DNA from: Oceanobacillus sp. CFH 90083
GTDB lineage: Bacteria; Bacillota; Bacilli; Bacillales; Amphibacillaceae
Reading direction: 5' to 3'
Length of the DNA: 64,000 bases
NCBI RefSeq assembly: GCF_009389585.1
Contig: NZ_VIYG01000005.1
Location: forward strand, 186,001 to 250,000
In this document: in pieces, positions 1-8,387 of the stretch
How positions within the stretch are numbered: the first letter of the stretch is position 1
Layout: every line of letters starts with the position of its first letter
Notes under the pieces: generated by a model
Seen by the model: the letters and a program-made list of their open reading frames with translations, nothing else
What the model was told of the DNA's origin: nothing
Database searches by the model: none
Position numbers and translations under genes: made by a program

Positions 1-14
1 AGCACAGATTCCCA

Positions 15-221
15 TCAGCTGATAATTCTTCCTGGTAAAAAATCAGGATTCAAATAATCATTCGGATTACTCGAAATTAGCTGATTAATTTGATAGTATC
101 CATCCTTATTTTTTGATACAAAAACCGTTCTTCCCTGCCATTCAACTGCTTGTATTTCATTTTCTGCTCCTTGCGCTTCCGGAAAAATTTCCTGATGGGA
201 TAATGGTGTATAGAGTATCAC
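15..221 (-). CDS. ylzJ: YlzJ-like small protein
   Basis: A 68-residue protein of the YlzJ-like family, which has no established function and normally sits between tepA and the spoIIIE/ftsK translocase gene in Bacillaceae. The sequence shows no membrane segment; it has a central acidic and aromatic stretch ([11 protein letters not shown] near residue 26) and ends in LPGRIIS. Its ATG overlaps the last 4 bases of tepA, so the two are translationally coupled and co-transcribed. The assignment rests on position, size and general likeness to YlzJ; the function is unknown. Confidence 0.75.
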   Translation of the reverse strand: MILYTPLSHQEIFPEAQGAENEIQAVEWQGRTVFVSKNKDGYYQINQLISSNPNDYLNPDFLPGRIIS

Positions 222-958
222 GAAGCAGTCCCTCCTTCTTCTGTTTTTGCACTTTGAATCATATGATTTAATTTCTGTATCGCTTCTTTGACGCCGCCAA
301 CTTCATCAATTAACCCGTAATCCACTGCTTCTTTACCAACCACATTTGTGCCAATATCACGTGTCAGGTTTCCTTTTGCAAACATTAATTCCTTTAATTG
401 CTCAGATTCAACATGAGAGTGATCGACAATAAACTGAATGACACGCTCCTGCATTTTATCCAAATATTCAAAGGTCTGCGGAACCCCAATGACCAATCCT
501 GTTAGTCTGACAGGGTGTATCGTCATGGTTGCTGTCGGTACAATAAAGGAATAATCCGTAGCTACTGCAATCGGTGCACCTATCGAATGACCGCCTCCTA
601 ATACAATCGAGGTTGTCGGCTTTGACATGGATGCAATCATTTCTGCCAGAGCCAATCCAGCTTCCACATCACCCCCAACTGTATTTAACAAAATAATTAA
701 TCCTTCAATTTTAGGGTTTTGCTCTACTGCAATCAGCTGTGGCAGCAGATGCTCATATTTTGTTGTTTTATTTTGCGGCGGCAGCTGAAGATGTCCTTCT
801 ACCTGTCCGATAATGGATAAAACGTGAATATTTGAATCAGGTGCCTGTGGAACATTCGCTTGTCCGAGCTGTTGAATTTTTTCTACAAGAGCAGATGCAT
901 TCTGCTGGTTCTCTTCTTCTCCTTGATTTTCGTTATTGTCATCCGTATCCATACGCAT
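218..958 (-). CDS. tepA: TepA, ClpP-like translocation-enhancing serine protease
   Basis: A 246-residue ClpP/crotonase-fold protein of the TepA (YmfB) family, close to the 245 residues of B. subtilis TepA, linked there to efficient protein export and sporulation. The ClpP-like core runs from about residue 45 to 240. It includes a glycine-rich [16 protein letters not shown] stretch, a [10 protein letters not shown] segment where the catalytic Ser region of ClpP lies, and MTIHPVRL with the candidate His. The N-terminus is acidic and Gln/Asn-rich (about residues 4-20), probably disordered. I chose the ATG at 958 because AAGGAG lies 7 bases upstream; the open frame extends further but that part is not TepA-like. 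It is divergent from the small plus-strand gene at 1150 and coupled to ylzJ downstream. Confidence 0.9.
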   Translation of the reverse strand: MRMDTDDNNENQGEEENQQNASALVEKIQQLGQANVPQAPDSNIHVLSIIGQVEGHLQLPPQNKTTKYEHLLPQLIAVEQNPKIEGLIILLNTVGGDVEAGLALAEMIASMSKPTTSIVLGGGHSIGAPIAVATDYSFIVPTATMTIHPVRLTGLVIGVPQTFEYLDKMQERVIQFIVDHSHVESEQLKELMFAKGNLTRDIGTNVVGKEAVDYGLIDEVGGVKEAIQKLNHMIQSAKTEEGGTAS

Positions 959-1149
959 ATAAAAACTCCTTCCAGCTATTGTTATGATTAGTATAAACAA
1001 TCGGTTAGAAATCATACGGAGGAAGGGGTACGGAAACAACAGATTCACTTATACAGGTGGTGTTGTATTTTAAAAATTTCTTATTGAAACCATTCAGAGA
1101 TTTTTTTCGTAGTGAAAATAGAATCAAAATCAAATCGGAGGTGACTGAT

Positions 1150-1314
1150 ATGTTTGGTGAAGAGCCTGAATGTGTTAAATGTGGGAAAGAAATTAAAGGC
1201 GATGACGTTGTCTTTATAAAAATGCGTTATCCAAGACGAAAAGGATTTACGGAAATAAAAGCTTATTTAAAAAACGAAGGAAGATTCATATGTAAAGATT
1301 GTTATCAGCCGTAA
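1150..1314 (+). CDS. Small zinc-ribbon-like protein (4 Cys), function unknown
   Basis: The only plausible plus-strand gene in the window. It encodes 54 residues, with two Cys pairs (CVKC at residues 8-11 and CKDC near 48-51) spaced like a treble-clef or zinc-ribbon site, around a basic, aromatic middle (MRYPRRKGFTEIKAYL). A strong ribosome site, GGAGGTGA, sits 5 bases before the ATG at 1150; the open frame runs further upstream but lacks such a site. Similar 50-60-residue bacillus proteins are often labelled Fe3+-hydroxamate transporter binding protein, which the size and sequence do not support. It is divergent from tepA, in the slot where dapA and rnjB lie in B. subtilis. Function unknown; zinc binding is inferred from the Cys pattern. 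Confidence 0.75.
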   Translation: MFGEEPECVKCGKEIKGDDVVFIKMRYPRRKGFTEIKAYLKNEGRFICKDCYQP

Positions 1315-1423
1315 TCAAAATTATTTTCTAAAGAAAACTTGGCATTCTCCAATCCTGTCGGCGGATGCTTTCGTTGCGCTTATACTTTTTCCTTAGCTTC
1401 TTTATACTTTCTTAAAGTGCATG

Positions 1424-1460
1424 AAAAAAGACACAAAGCAGCCAAAATCTGCTTCATGTC
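1424..1460 (-). terminator. Intrinsic terminator after dapG
   Basis: A 12-bp stem (arms 1430-1441 and 1449-1460, two G-U pairs in the RNA) with a 7-base loop is followed on the minus strand by six T (1429-1424). It lies 13 bases past the dapG stop and should end the dpaA-dpaB-asd-dapG transcript. Confidence 0.8.
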
Positions 1461-1472
1461 TCTTTCATTATC

Positions 1473-2702
1473 TTAAAGCGGCACTTCCTCTGTACTTAAA
1501 CCAAACACATCATGCAGTGCATTGACTGCTGTAATTAATTCATAGTCATGTACTAAAACCCAAATGGTCGTATGACTGTCTGCCGATTGCAATATTTGCA
1601 CACCTGCATCTGTTAATGCCTGCACGATTTTAGAAGCAACACCTGGAACTCCTGTCATTCCGGCTCCAACAGCAGAAACTTTTGCACAGTTTTCCTTAAT
1701 TTCCGGCTGAAAGCCCAGCACTTCTAAGATTTCAATCGCTTTTACAGTGAGATCAGCCGGTACGGTATAAGCAACACCTGTCGGCGAAATATTAATAAAG
1801 TCAACAGAGATACCTGCTTCTGCCATTGCTTTAAATACTTCTGATTGCACACGGTAAGCTGATTCTTTTGTCTGCACTTTAATCTGTGTAACATTTGCAA
1901 TATGCGCAATCCCTGTTATCATCCGATCTGAAATATCTGCTCCGGCTTCTTCTATCCGGGAAGATGTAACCAGTGTACCGAGCCGTTCTGAATAGGTGGA
2001 ACGGATCCGCATTGGAATTTTCCCTTGCATAGCTATTTCCACCGCACGCGGATGAATGACCTTCGCACCTTGATAAGCAAGATTACAGATTTCTGTATAG
2101 GTCACCACATCAAGCGGACGGGCATTCTTTACGACACGCGGGTCTGCTGTCATAATTCCTTCCACATCTGTAAAAATCTCAATACGCTCTGCTTCTAAGG
2201 CAACACCTAAGGCTGCTGCTGAAGTATCACTGCCACCACGGCCGATGGTTGTTATTTCTCCCGATTCACTTTGACCCTGGAAACCGGCGACCACAACAAC
2301 ATCATGCGTTTCCAATTCACGTAAAATACGTGCCGGATTCACCTCTTTAATTTTTGCCCGGTTAAAATCCTCATTCGTTACAAAACCAGCTTGAGCGCCA
2401 GTCAAAGCTGTTGCAGAGATATGATTTTTTTGCAGCTCATTAGACAGGACAACAGATGAAATAATTTCACCACATGACATAAGCAAATCGAGCTCCCGGT
2501 TTGAATTTTTATTTGCAGGGAAATCTATTAAGCCCAGCAGACTGTCTGTTGCATAAGGATCCGGTTTTCTTCCTAATGCAGAAACAACAACAACTAACTT
2601 ATATTCTTGAACAAGTGCATCCTTAATATGGCGGATAACATGCTCCCGATTTGTTTCGGATTGTACAGAAGTTCCTCCGAATTTTTGTACTAATACTTGC
2701 AA
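1473..2702 (-). CDS. dapG: Aspartokinase I (DapG), DAP-sensitive type
   Basis: Phosphorylates L-aspartate to 4-aspartyl phosphate, the first step to diaminopimelate, lysine and dipicolinate. The 409 residues match the B. subtilis DapG length (404). The kinase domain opens with QKFGGTSV, contains RKPDPYATDSLLGL and the IGRGGSDTSAAAL nucleotide/aspartate site, and is followed by two C-terminal ACT domains (about residues 265-405), including AVGAGM and SADSHTTIWVLV. I start it at the TTG at 2702, preceded by GAGGTG at 6 bases; the longer upstream frame has no homology. It follows asd by 99 bases and ends in a terminator. dapA, which usually follows, is not present. It resembles DapG more than the lysine-sensitive LysC isozyme. 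Confidence 0.93.
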   Translation of the reverse strand: MQVLVQKFGGTSVQSETNREHVIRHIKDALVQEYKLVVVVSALGRKPDPYATDSLLGLIDFPANKNSNRELDLLMSCGEIISSVVLSNELQKNHISATALTGAQAGFVTNEDFNRAKIKEVNPARILRELETHDVVVVAGFQGQSESGEITTIGRGGSDTSAAALGVALEAERIEIFTDVEGIMTADPRVVKNARPLDVVTYTEICNLAYQGAKVIHPRAVEIAMQGKIPMRIRSTYSERLGTLVTSSRIEEAGADISDRMITGIAHIANVTQIKVQTKESAYRVQSEVFKAMAEAGISVDFINISPTGVAYTVPADLTVKAIEILEVLGFQPEIKENCAKVSAVGAGMTGVPGVASKIVQALTDAGVQILQSADSHTTIWVLVHDYELITAVNALHDVFGLSTEEVPL

Positions 2703-2801
2703 TATGAACACCTCAACGCTATCCAAGCAGTTAAACTATGGATGTCTAATAAATTAATTACATCATCATTTTAAAATCATCTTCATCCATGACTGGAACA
2801 A

Positions 2802-3854
2802 TTATTTTTTTAGCCAGCCACGTTCTACTAAAGTTTGTGCAATTTGTACTGTATTCCAAGCCGCACCTTTTAATAAATTATCTGATACAACCCACAAATG
2901 GAAGCCTTTTGGATTATCTAAATCTTTTCGTACACGTCCAACGAAAACTTCCTCTTTATCTTGAGCAGATTGCGGAGTTGGATATTCCTGTTCCTGAGGA
3001 TTATCCTGCAAAATCACTCCATCTGCGGACTCCAATGTTTTCCAAATATCTTTTACATCGAGACCTTCCTGATCTAATTCAATATAAACACTCTCTGCAT
3101 GAGAAGTAGAAAATGGCAGACGTACACAGGTTGCTGCAACATTTAATCCATCATCATGCATAATTTTTTTCGTCTCATTAATCATTTTCATTTCTTCAAA
3201 AGTAAAGCCATTTTCCGTGAAAACATCAATCTGCGGCAATGCGTTAAAAGCAATTGGAAAATGCTTTTTATCTCCTTTAACCGGCAACAGTTCCGCTTTC
3301 ACTTCTTTACCTTCTAAATAGTCTTTTGACTGCTCATATAGCTCCTCCACCGCTGCATTTCCGGCACCTGATACCGCCTGATAAGTAGAAACAATAATTT
3401 TATTAATGCCAAAAGCATCTTTGATCGGTTTTAAAGCTGCAACCATTTGAATGGTAGAACAGTTTGGATTTGCAATGATACCTTGATGCTCTGCAATATC
3501 TTCCGGATTTACTTCTGGTACAACCAGCGGTACATCCTTCTCCATACGAAAAGCACTGGTATTGTCAACAACGACTGCGCCTCTTTTAACTGCTTCAGGA
3601 GCCAGTTTTTTAGAAATCGATCCACCTGCAGAAAATAATGCAATATCTACACCTTCAAATGATTCTGGTGCCGCTTCTTCGACAATAATTGTTTCACCGT
3701 TAAAGGTTTCCTCTTTTCCTGCCGAACGAGCGGAAGATAATAATTTTATTTGTTTTACCGGAAACTTTTTATCTTCCAGTATTTTTTTGATTTTCTGACC
3801 TACTGCCCCTGTAGCACCGACAATGGCTACATTATATGTTTGTTGCTCTGCCAT
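2802..3854 (-). CDS. asd: Aspartate-semialdehyde dehydrogenase
   Basis: Reduces 4-aspartyl phosphate to aspartate semialdehyde with NADPH, the branch point to DAP/lysine, dipicolinate, threonine and methionine. The 350-residue protein has the N-terminal Rossmann motif GATGAVGQ (about residues 12-19) and the catalytic Cys in ANPNCSTIQ (about residue 130). Substrate-binding residues lie around SGAG and in the SHAES segment, where the catalytic His is expected. The ATG at 3854 follows GGAGGG. It lies between dpaB and dapG, the standard spoVF-asd-dapG order that couples DAP synthesis to DPA synthesis in the mother cell. Confidence 0.95.
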   Translation of the reverse strand: MAEQQTYNVAIVGATGAVGQKIKKILEDKKFPVKQIKLLSSARSAGKEETFNGETIIVEEAAPESFEGVDIALFSAGGSISKKLAPEAVKRGAVVVDNTSAFRMEKDVPLVVPEVNPEDIAEHQGIIANPNCSTIQMVAALKPIKDAFGINKIIVSTYQAVSGAGNAAVEELYEQSKDYLEGKEVKAELLPVKGDKKHFPIAFNALPQIDVFTENGFTFEEMKMINETKKIMHDDGLNVAATCVRLPFSTSHAESVYIELDQEGLDVKDIWKTLESADGVILQDNPQEQEYPTPQSAQDKEEVFVGRVRKDLDNPKGFHLWVVSDNLLKGAAWNTVQIAQTLVERGWLKK

Positions 3855-3894
3855 TCTAATAACTCCCTCCACTTAATTAAATGTCAACTAAACT

Positions 3895-4500
3895 TCATTT
3901 TAACATATTTTTCGTGGAATAAGGTACAATAATCGGCTGAATTTGTTTTCCATTTAATGCAGCCTCTGCTGCAGGAATTAATTCATTCAGATTTGCTGAG
4001 AGCGATGAGGGCTTCTGATAAGGATTATCCTGCCCGAATGGCACAAAATAAATATGCTTTGCATTCAGTAATACAGCTAAGTTCTTGGCGTTTAATCCAA
4101 GTGCATCATTGGTCGTTAAAGCCAGTAGCACCGGATGCTCATTGCGGAGTGTAGACTTTGCAGCCATTAAGACGGCATTATCTGTATGCGCATTTGCCAG
4201 CTTGCTCATCGAATTCCCTGTTAACGGTGCTATAATCATTATGTCAAGCGGTTGATCCGGGCCATAAGGCTCTGCATCAGGAATGGTGGAAATTATCGAA
4301 TGGTTGGTTATTTTTTTAAGCCTTTCTACATTATCTTTGGCGTTCCCATGCTTCGTATCTGTGTATTGAACGGTTTCTGTTATAAACGGAATGACTTCTG
4401 CCCCTTGATTGATTAACTCCTCGATGATCGGAAAAATATGAGGGAAGGTATGATGCGAGCCAGTCAAACCAAAACCAATCCGTTTATCAGTGAATATCAT
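3895..4500 (-). CDS. dpaB: Dipicolinate synthase subunit B (SpoVFB)
   Basis: The flavoprotein-like subunit of dipicolinate synthase, which with DpaA makes dipicolinic acid from a dihydrodipicolinate-type intermediate in the mother cell. The 201-residue sequence has the flavoprotein fold of the SpoVFB family. It opens with a GFGLTGSHHTF phosphate-binding-like loop, followed by IAPLTGNSMSKLANA and an ALTTNDALG motif that resemble Dfp/PPC decarboxylase flavin sites. Its ATG overlaps the dpaA stop by 4 bases, so the two subunits are translationally coupled. Length matches the B. subtilis protein (200). Confidence 0.93.
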   Translation of the reverse strand: MIFTDKRIGFGLTGSHHTFPHIFPIIEELINQGAEVIPFITETVQYTDTKHGNAKDNVERLKKITNHSIISTIPDAEPYGPDQPLDIMIIAPLTGNSMSKLANAHTDNAVLMAAKSTLRNEHPVLLALTTNDALGLNAKNLAVLLNAKHIYFVPFGQDNPYQKPSSLSANLNELIPAAEAALNGKQIQPIIVPYSTKNMLK

Positions 4501-5381
4501 TCTAATGCACGCTCCTCCTCAAGAATTTGTTCCATCACATTCGCCAGTATTTTCCCCGCTGTCCTCGGTGCTACAATCCCCGGCAAGCTCCGTGCCAATA
4601 TCGCATGAATCCCGCGCTTTTTTGCAAAATCAAAATCGGTCCCGCCCGGCTTTGATGCAAGGTCAATAATCACTGCATTCGTCGGCAGATTTTGAATGGC
4701 TTCTTTGGTTACAACCAGGCTTGGAATCGTATTGATTAAAATATCGCAATTCTCTGTATGACTACTTAGTTCATGTAAAGGCACTGCATGTAAGCCCATT
4801 TCTGTTATCCGGGCCAAGTCCCCAATACTTCTTGCACATACGGATACCTTTGCTCCAAGTGCAGAAAATTTATTGGCTACCGTATTTCCTACCCTTCCAA
4901 ATCCTACCACCATCACCTGCGAGGAATGAACGGTTTGATCCGTATGCTCAAAAGCCATCATAATCGCTCCTTCAGCAGTTGGAATGGAATTATAAATGGC
5001 AACATCATCCCGATCAAGCAATGGCACGAGCGCTACACCTGCTTTTTCTGCCATACTTGTTAAGTAAGCATTTGTTATTCCCGTAAACACCGTACATCCT
5101 GCAGGTAATTTCTGAAACCATGCTTCATCTAAATTAATTTTCTTATCTGTAAAAACAGTTTCCACATTTCCTTTCGAATCCGTTCCTGTAATTGGCAAAA
5201 CAACGACATCCAGCCTGCTCTGATCCAATTCAAATAACGCTAATTCATTTAAGCCTGTAAATCCCTGCTCCAGTTTATCAAATCCACAAAGAATCACTTC
5301 ATTATCCTGATTACTTTTTAAGATTTTTATTAACTCTAAATATCTTGCATCTCCACCTATTACTGCAATCCGTCGACTCAT
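4497..5381 (-). CDS. dpaA: Dipicolinate synthase subunit A (SpoVFA)
   Basis: The dehydrogenase-like subunit of dipicolinate synthase, needed for DPA accumulation and spore heat resistance. The 294 residues (B. subtilis 297) comprise an N-terminal dipicolinate-synthase domain beginning RIAVIGGDARYLEL and a C-terminal Rossmann fold. The latter has VMVVGFGRVGNTVANKFSALG at about residues 153-173 and continues with VSVCARS and a DLASKPGGTDF stretch. I chose the ATG at 5381, with GGAGGT 10 bases upstream. A sigma-K-like promoter lies about 50 bases before the start, fitting late mother-cell expression. It is the first gene of the dpaA-dpaB-asd-dapG operon. Confidence 0.94.
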   Translation of the reverse strand: MSRRIAVIGGDARYLELIKILKSNQDNEVILCGFDKLEQGFTGLNELALFELDQSRLDVVVLPITGTDSKGNVETVFTDKKINLDEAWFQKLPAGCTVFTGITNAYLTSMAEKAGVALVPLLDRDDVAIYNSIPTAEGAIMMAFEHTDQTVHSSQVMVVGFGRVGNTVANKFSALGAKVSVCARSIGDLARITEMGLHAVPLHELSSHTENCDILINTIPSLVVTKEAIQNLPTNAVIIDLASKPGGTDFDFAKKRGIHAILARSLPGIVAPRTAGKILANVMEQILEEERALE

Positions 5382-5428
5382 TTTACGTATTACCTCCAGA
5401 CAACTTTTCACGTATTCATGATTCGATA

Positions 5429-5456
5429 TAGCTTATGAATTTTTAAGTCAGTGGTG
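5429..5456 (-). promoter_or_regulatory. Putative sigma-K promoter for dpaA
   Basis: On the minus strand CACC (5456-5453) is followed after 15 bases by CATAAGCTA (5437-5429). This fits the sigma-K pattern of an AC-centred -35 and a CATA-NNN-TA -10. It ends about 48 bases upstream of the dpaA ATG. The B. subtilis spoVF operon is known to be sigma-K dependent, so the match is biologically sensible, though short motifs like this occur by chance. Confidence 0.6.
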
Positions 5457-5544
5457 AACACTTCAGCCATAAAAATACAGTTTCCTGTTAAAGAAAGGTG
5501 AAGACCTATGCCTGGAAAAGAAAAAAGCCTGTTTATCCCCGGAG

Positions 5545-5572
5545 AAAAGGTATCTCTATCAGATACCCTTTT
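5545..5572 (-). terminator. Hairpin between ymxH and dpaA
   Basis: A 7-bp perfect stem (GGTATCT 5549-5555, AGATACC 5561-5567) with a 5-base loop has A/T runs on both sides, so it could act as a weak terminator in either direction. It lies about 56 bases beyond the ymxH stop and would separate ymxH from the sporulation operon. Confidence 0.5.
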
Positions 5573-5627
5573 TCACAAAATAAACAAGCTTCATCCTTTT
5601 AACCCGGAAAATGCACTTGACTTTCTG

Positions 5628-5879
5628 TTATCCTTCTTCAGGGAGCTTCGTATCGATCATAATCATATCCGTTCCAATTTTTCGGATGGATCTCCAATGA
5701 ATCTTCGTCTCTTCTCCCTCTTTGACCAGACCAAACCATTTATAACTCGGAATGATAAATGCCTCAATTTGCCCTGTTTTCGGATTAATTTCCAGATCAG
5801 TTTGACCAAGCATACCAAGCCTTTTTCCTTCGTTCACATTAATGATTTCCTTATCTCCCATATCACGAAAGCGTACCAT
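5628..5879 (-). CDS. ymxH: YlmC/YmxH family PRC-barrel sporulation protein
   Basis: An 83-residue protein made of a single PRC-barrel domain of the YlmC/YmxH family. MVRFRDMGDKEIINVNEGKR opens it, followed by LGMLGQTDLEI and an AFIIPSYKWFGL strand. Family members are found in spore formers, and the YlmC branch affects sporulation; no biochemical role is established. The ATG at 5879 has AAGGAG 7 bases upstream. It follows mlpA by 299 bases and precedes dpaA, as in B. subtilis. Confidence 0.88.
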   Translation of the reverse strand: MVRFRDMGDKEIINVNEGKRLGMLGQTDLEINPKTGQIEAFIIPSYKWFGLVKEGEETKIHWRSIRKIGTDMIMIDTKLPEEG

Positions 5880-5993
5880 AGAAAAACTCCTTTTCTGTAT
5901 TCTAATGGCAGGGCAGCCACAGCCTCAGGATAATGACGTTTCCTTTATATACTATATGTCCAAAATAAGAAAACATGCTTTTATCACCGTGCA

Positions 5994-6056
5994 GCTGTAA
6001 GACTTCCGCTTCCAGAGTGGAGGAAGGTTGAATTTTCTGAGTGGGAATCTTACAGC
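5994..6056. repeat. 63-bp inverted-repeat element between mlpA and ymxH
   Basis: Perfect 9-bp inverted ends, GCTGTAAGA (5994-6002) and TCTTACAGC (6048-6056), enclose a second hairpin (CTTCC 6003-6007 with GGAAG 6022-6026, and TCCA/TGGA inside). The rest of this 299-bp gap holds no gene. The element looks like a short dispersed structured repeat; I see no second copy in this window. Confidence 0.5.
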
Positions 6057-6178
6057 CAGTAAGGTCCAATTGGTTCAAAGGCTAGAGAGGCCGTTTTTGT
6101 CATATCTTTAGGTGTATGTACTTACAGAAATAGCGTTCAGCGGGAGTGAAAATCCTCACTGAACAACGAAGTTTTACT

Positions 6179-7408
6179 CTATTTACGGGTGTCCTCTGGT
6201 GCGATTAATGCCTGTGACGGCTGTTGCATTAATACATTTTGAATAACCTCTGTTACCTGCAGGTTTGTAATACTATCAATCTCCACAATCAAATCATCTA
6301 AGGAACGGTGCCTTTGCAATAATAATTCATTGCGGCCATTCCGTGACATCCGGCTGTTGGTGCTTTCTAATCCCAGCATCAGATTTCCTTTAATTTGCTC
6401 TTTGCTGTTTCGCAATTCTTTTTCTGTTAAGCCTTGTTCCACAAAATGCCGGAGCGTAGAATAAATGACTTCTTCCAATTGTCCCAGCTGATCTTTGCCA
6501 GTTCCAGCATAAATCGTAAGCAATCCATCATCTATAAATGCTGCATGATAAGAAAAGACAGAATAGGCAAGTCCTTTTTTCTCCCGCACTTCCTGGAATA
6601 AGCGTGAGCTCATGCTGCCTCCGAGCACATTATTCATAATAGATAAAGGATATAACAGCTTGTCCCCTACCTCATATCCTTTATATCCAAGGCAAAGATG
6701 CGCCTGCTCTGTATCTTTACTCCGATAAATCGCTTCTTGCAGGAAAACTGGCTTTATTATCGCTTCTTCAGCAGATGCATTCCTTGTAAAAGATCCAAAA
6801 TAGGCATCAATATTATGGATAAATTCACTTGATACATTACCTGCCACAGAAACAACAACATGATCAGGCGTATAATGATCTTCTACATACTGCTGTAATT
6901 GCTTTTGATGAAAAGACGCCAGCTGTTTTTCCGTACCAAGTATAGGATATCCTAATGGATGCTCGCCATATGCAGCTTCTGCCAGTAAATCATGCACAAT
7001 ATCATCAGGGGTATCCTCACACATTTTTATTTCTTCATAGACGACCTTCTTTTCTCTTTCCATCTCATCTTCATCAAATGTCGATTCAAAAAACATATCT
7101 GCTAATACTTCCAAGGCAAATTCCTTATGTGTATCTAAAACCTTTGCATAAAAACATGTATATTCTTTTGACGTAAAAGCATTAATTTGCCCGCCGATAG
7201 AGTCAAATGCCTCTGCAATATCCTGTGCACTTCTTGTTTTCGTTCCTTTAAAAAACATATGCTCTAAGAAATGTGAAATACCATTATTATGGCTTGTTTC
7301 ATTTCTAGACCCTGTTTTAATCCATATACCTATCGTGACAGAACGAACAGCCGGCATGGATTCTAATATAATTCGTACTCCATTACTGCTTGTATATTTT
7401 TCTACCAA
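6179..7408 (-). CDS. mlpA: M16 family zinc peptidase MlpA (YmxG)
   Basis: A processing-peptidase-like M16 metalloprotease of 409 residues, the same length as B. subtilis MlpA. The inverted zinc motif HFLEH (His, Glu, His; about residues 52-56) lies in GISHFLEHMFFKGT, and a distal Glu ligand is expected in the EEIKMCED segment. The C-terminal M16C domain covers about residues 170-345. I start it at the TTG at 7408, where AGGAGG sits 8 bases upstream; the longer frame runs into ylxY. In B. subtilis MlpA has been linked to negative control of extracellular protease expression. It follows ylxY by 25 bases and is probably co-transcribed with it. Confidence 0.93.
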   Translation of the reverse strand: MVEKYTSSNGVRIILESMPAVRSVTIGIWIKTGSRNETSHNNGISHFLEHMFFKGTKTRSAQDIAEAFDSIGGQINAFTSKEYTCFYAKVLDTHKEFALEVLADMFFESTFDEDEMEREKKVVYEEIKMCEDTPDDIVHDLLAEAAYGEHPLGYPILGTEKQLASFHQKQLQQYVEDHYTPDHVVVSVAGNVSSEFIHNIDAYFGSFTRNASAEEAIIKPVFLQEAIYRSKDTEQAHLCLGYKGYEVGDKLLYPLSIMNNVLGGSMSSRLFQEVREKKGLAYSVFSYHAAFIDDGLLTIYAGTGKDQLGQLEEVIYSTLRHFVEQGLTEKELRNSKEQIKGNLMLGLESTNSRMSRNGRNELLLQRHRSLDDLIVEIDSITNLQVTEVIQNVLMQQPSQALIAPEDTRK

Positions 7409-7433
7409 CTTATATCCTCCTATACTTCTTAAC

Positions 7434-8387
7434 CTAACGCGATTCACTTAATAACGATTCTACTGTTCCTATTTTATAACCCTTTTCTTTGATAATCGTA
7501 ATCATTTGCTCCAGCCCCTTCGTGCTTGCTTCGGTCGGATGCATTAAAATCATTGCGCCTGGATGAACATTTTTTTCTATGCGATTAACCATAACAGAAA
7601 CGGACGGATTCTTCCAATCAATTGTATCAACCGTCCATAAAATGGTTTCCATCTCCAACTCTGCTGCCGTTTCTACGGTTTCGTCCTTATAGCTTCCACT
7701 CGGCGGTGCAAACCATTTTGGCTGCTCTCCTGTGATTGTTTTTAAAATTTGATTCGTCTCTTCTATCTGCGCACGGGCATTACTCTTATCAAGAGTCGCC
7801 ATATCTGGATGATTATAGGCATGATTGCCGATTAAATGTCCTTCCTCTTCAATCATTTTAACAAGGCTTGCATTATTTTGTGCCCATTTTCCTTCAATGA
7901 AAAAGGTCGCTTTCACTTGGTTGTCCTTTAAGATTTGCAGCATTTCCGGGATGTATGCTTCTCCCCAGGAAACATTAATTAAAAAAGAGACCATTTCTTT
8001 TTTGGGATGTCCTCGAAAAATGGGGGAGGGCTCTAGATCTTCCAGTAAAACGTCCGGGGAAGTTTCATCAAAAACAAGTAGCTGTTCATCCCATTTATTT
8101 GCTTCTTTCATTTTCTGATAAGATTCCTCTACATTTACTTCTAAACCGTTCCGTCCCGGCGTCTTCTTCCAAACCTTATCAATAAAAGCATTTTCCGCCT
8201 CTTCCTGGTAGGCATCCTTTTTTTGCTCAATTTCCATGTAAAGCTCATCTTTTGTATTACTTACTTCTATGTCTAAGGGTTCCATTACCACAGAATCTGT
8301 TTGAAAAGGATTATGTTGTATGTCAAAGACCGTAAATATTAAAATAAGAAACACAAGAACATGTACATATTTCAAATACCGCTTCAT
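7434..8387 (-). CDS. ylxY: YlxY-type polysaccharide deacetylase family protein
   Basis: A 317-residue exported or membrane-anchored protein: an N-terminal hydrophobic segment (about residues 5-22), a charged linker, then a NodB-like domain (about residues 130-310). The second metal motif is kept (GNHAYNHP with two His), as are APPSGSY and LMHPT. The first motif, usually a TFDDG-like pair of Asp residues, is replaced by INVSWGE, so deacetylase activity is doubtful; this degeneracy is typical of YlxY. The ATG at 8387 follows GGAGGG. It sits between pnpA and mlpA as in B. subtilis, where its role is unknown. Confidence 0.88.
   Translation of the reverse strand: MKRYLKYVHVLVFLILIFTVFDIQHNPFQTDSVVMEPLDIEVSNTKDELYMEIEQKKDAYQEEAENAFIDKVWKKTPGRNGLEVNVEESYQKMKEANKWDEQLLVFDETSPDVLLEDLEPSPIFRGHPKKEMVSFLINVSWGEAYIPEMLQILKDNQVKATFFIEGKWAQNNASLVKMIEEEGHLIGNHAYNHPDMATLDKSNARAQIEETNQILKTITGEQPKWFAPPSGSYKDETVETAAELEMETILWTVDTIDWKNPSVSVMVNRIEKNVHPGAMILMHPTEASTKGLEQMITIIKEKGYKIGTVESLLSESR

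Noticed and set aside
5508-5933. 141-codon plus-strand open frame over ymxH
   Set aside because: It runs antisense to ymxH, which has a clear PRC-barrel family match and a good ribosome site. The plus frame has no recognisable domain.
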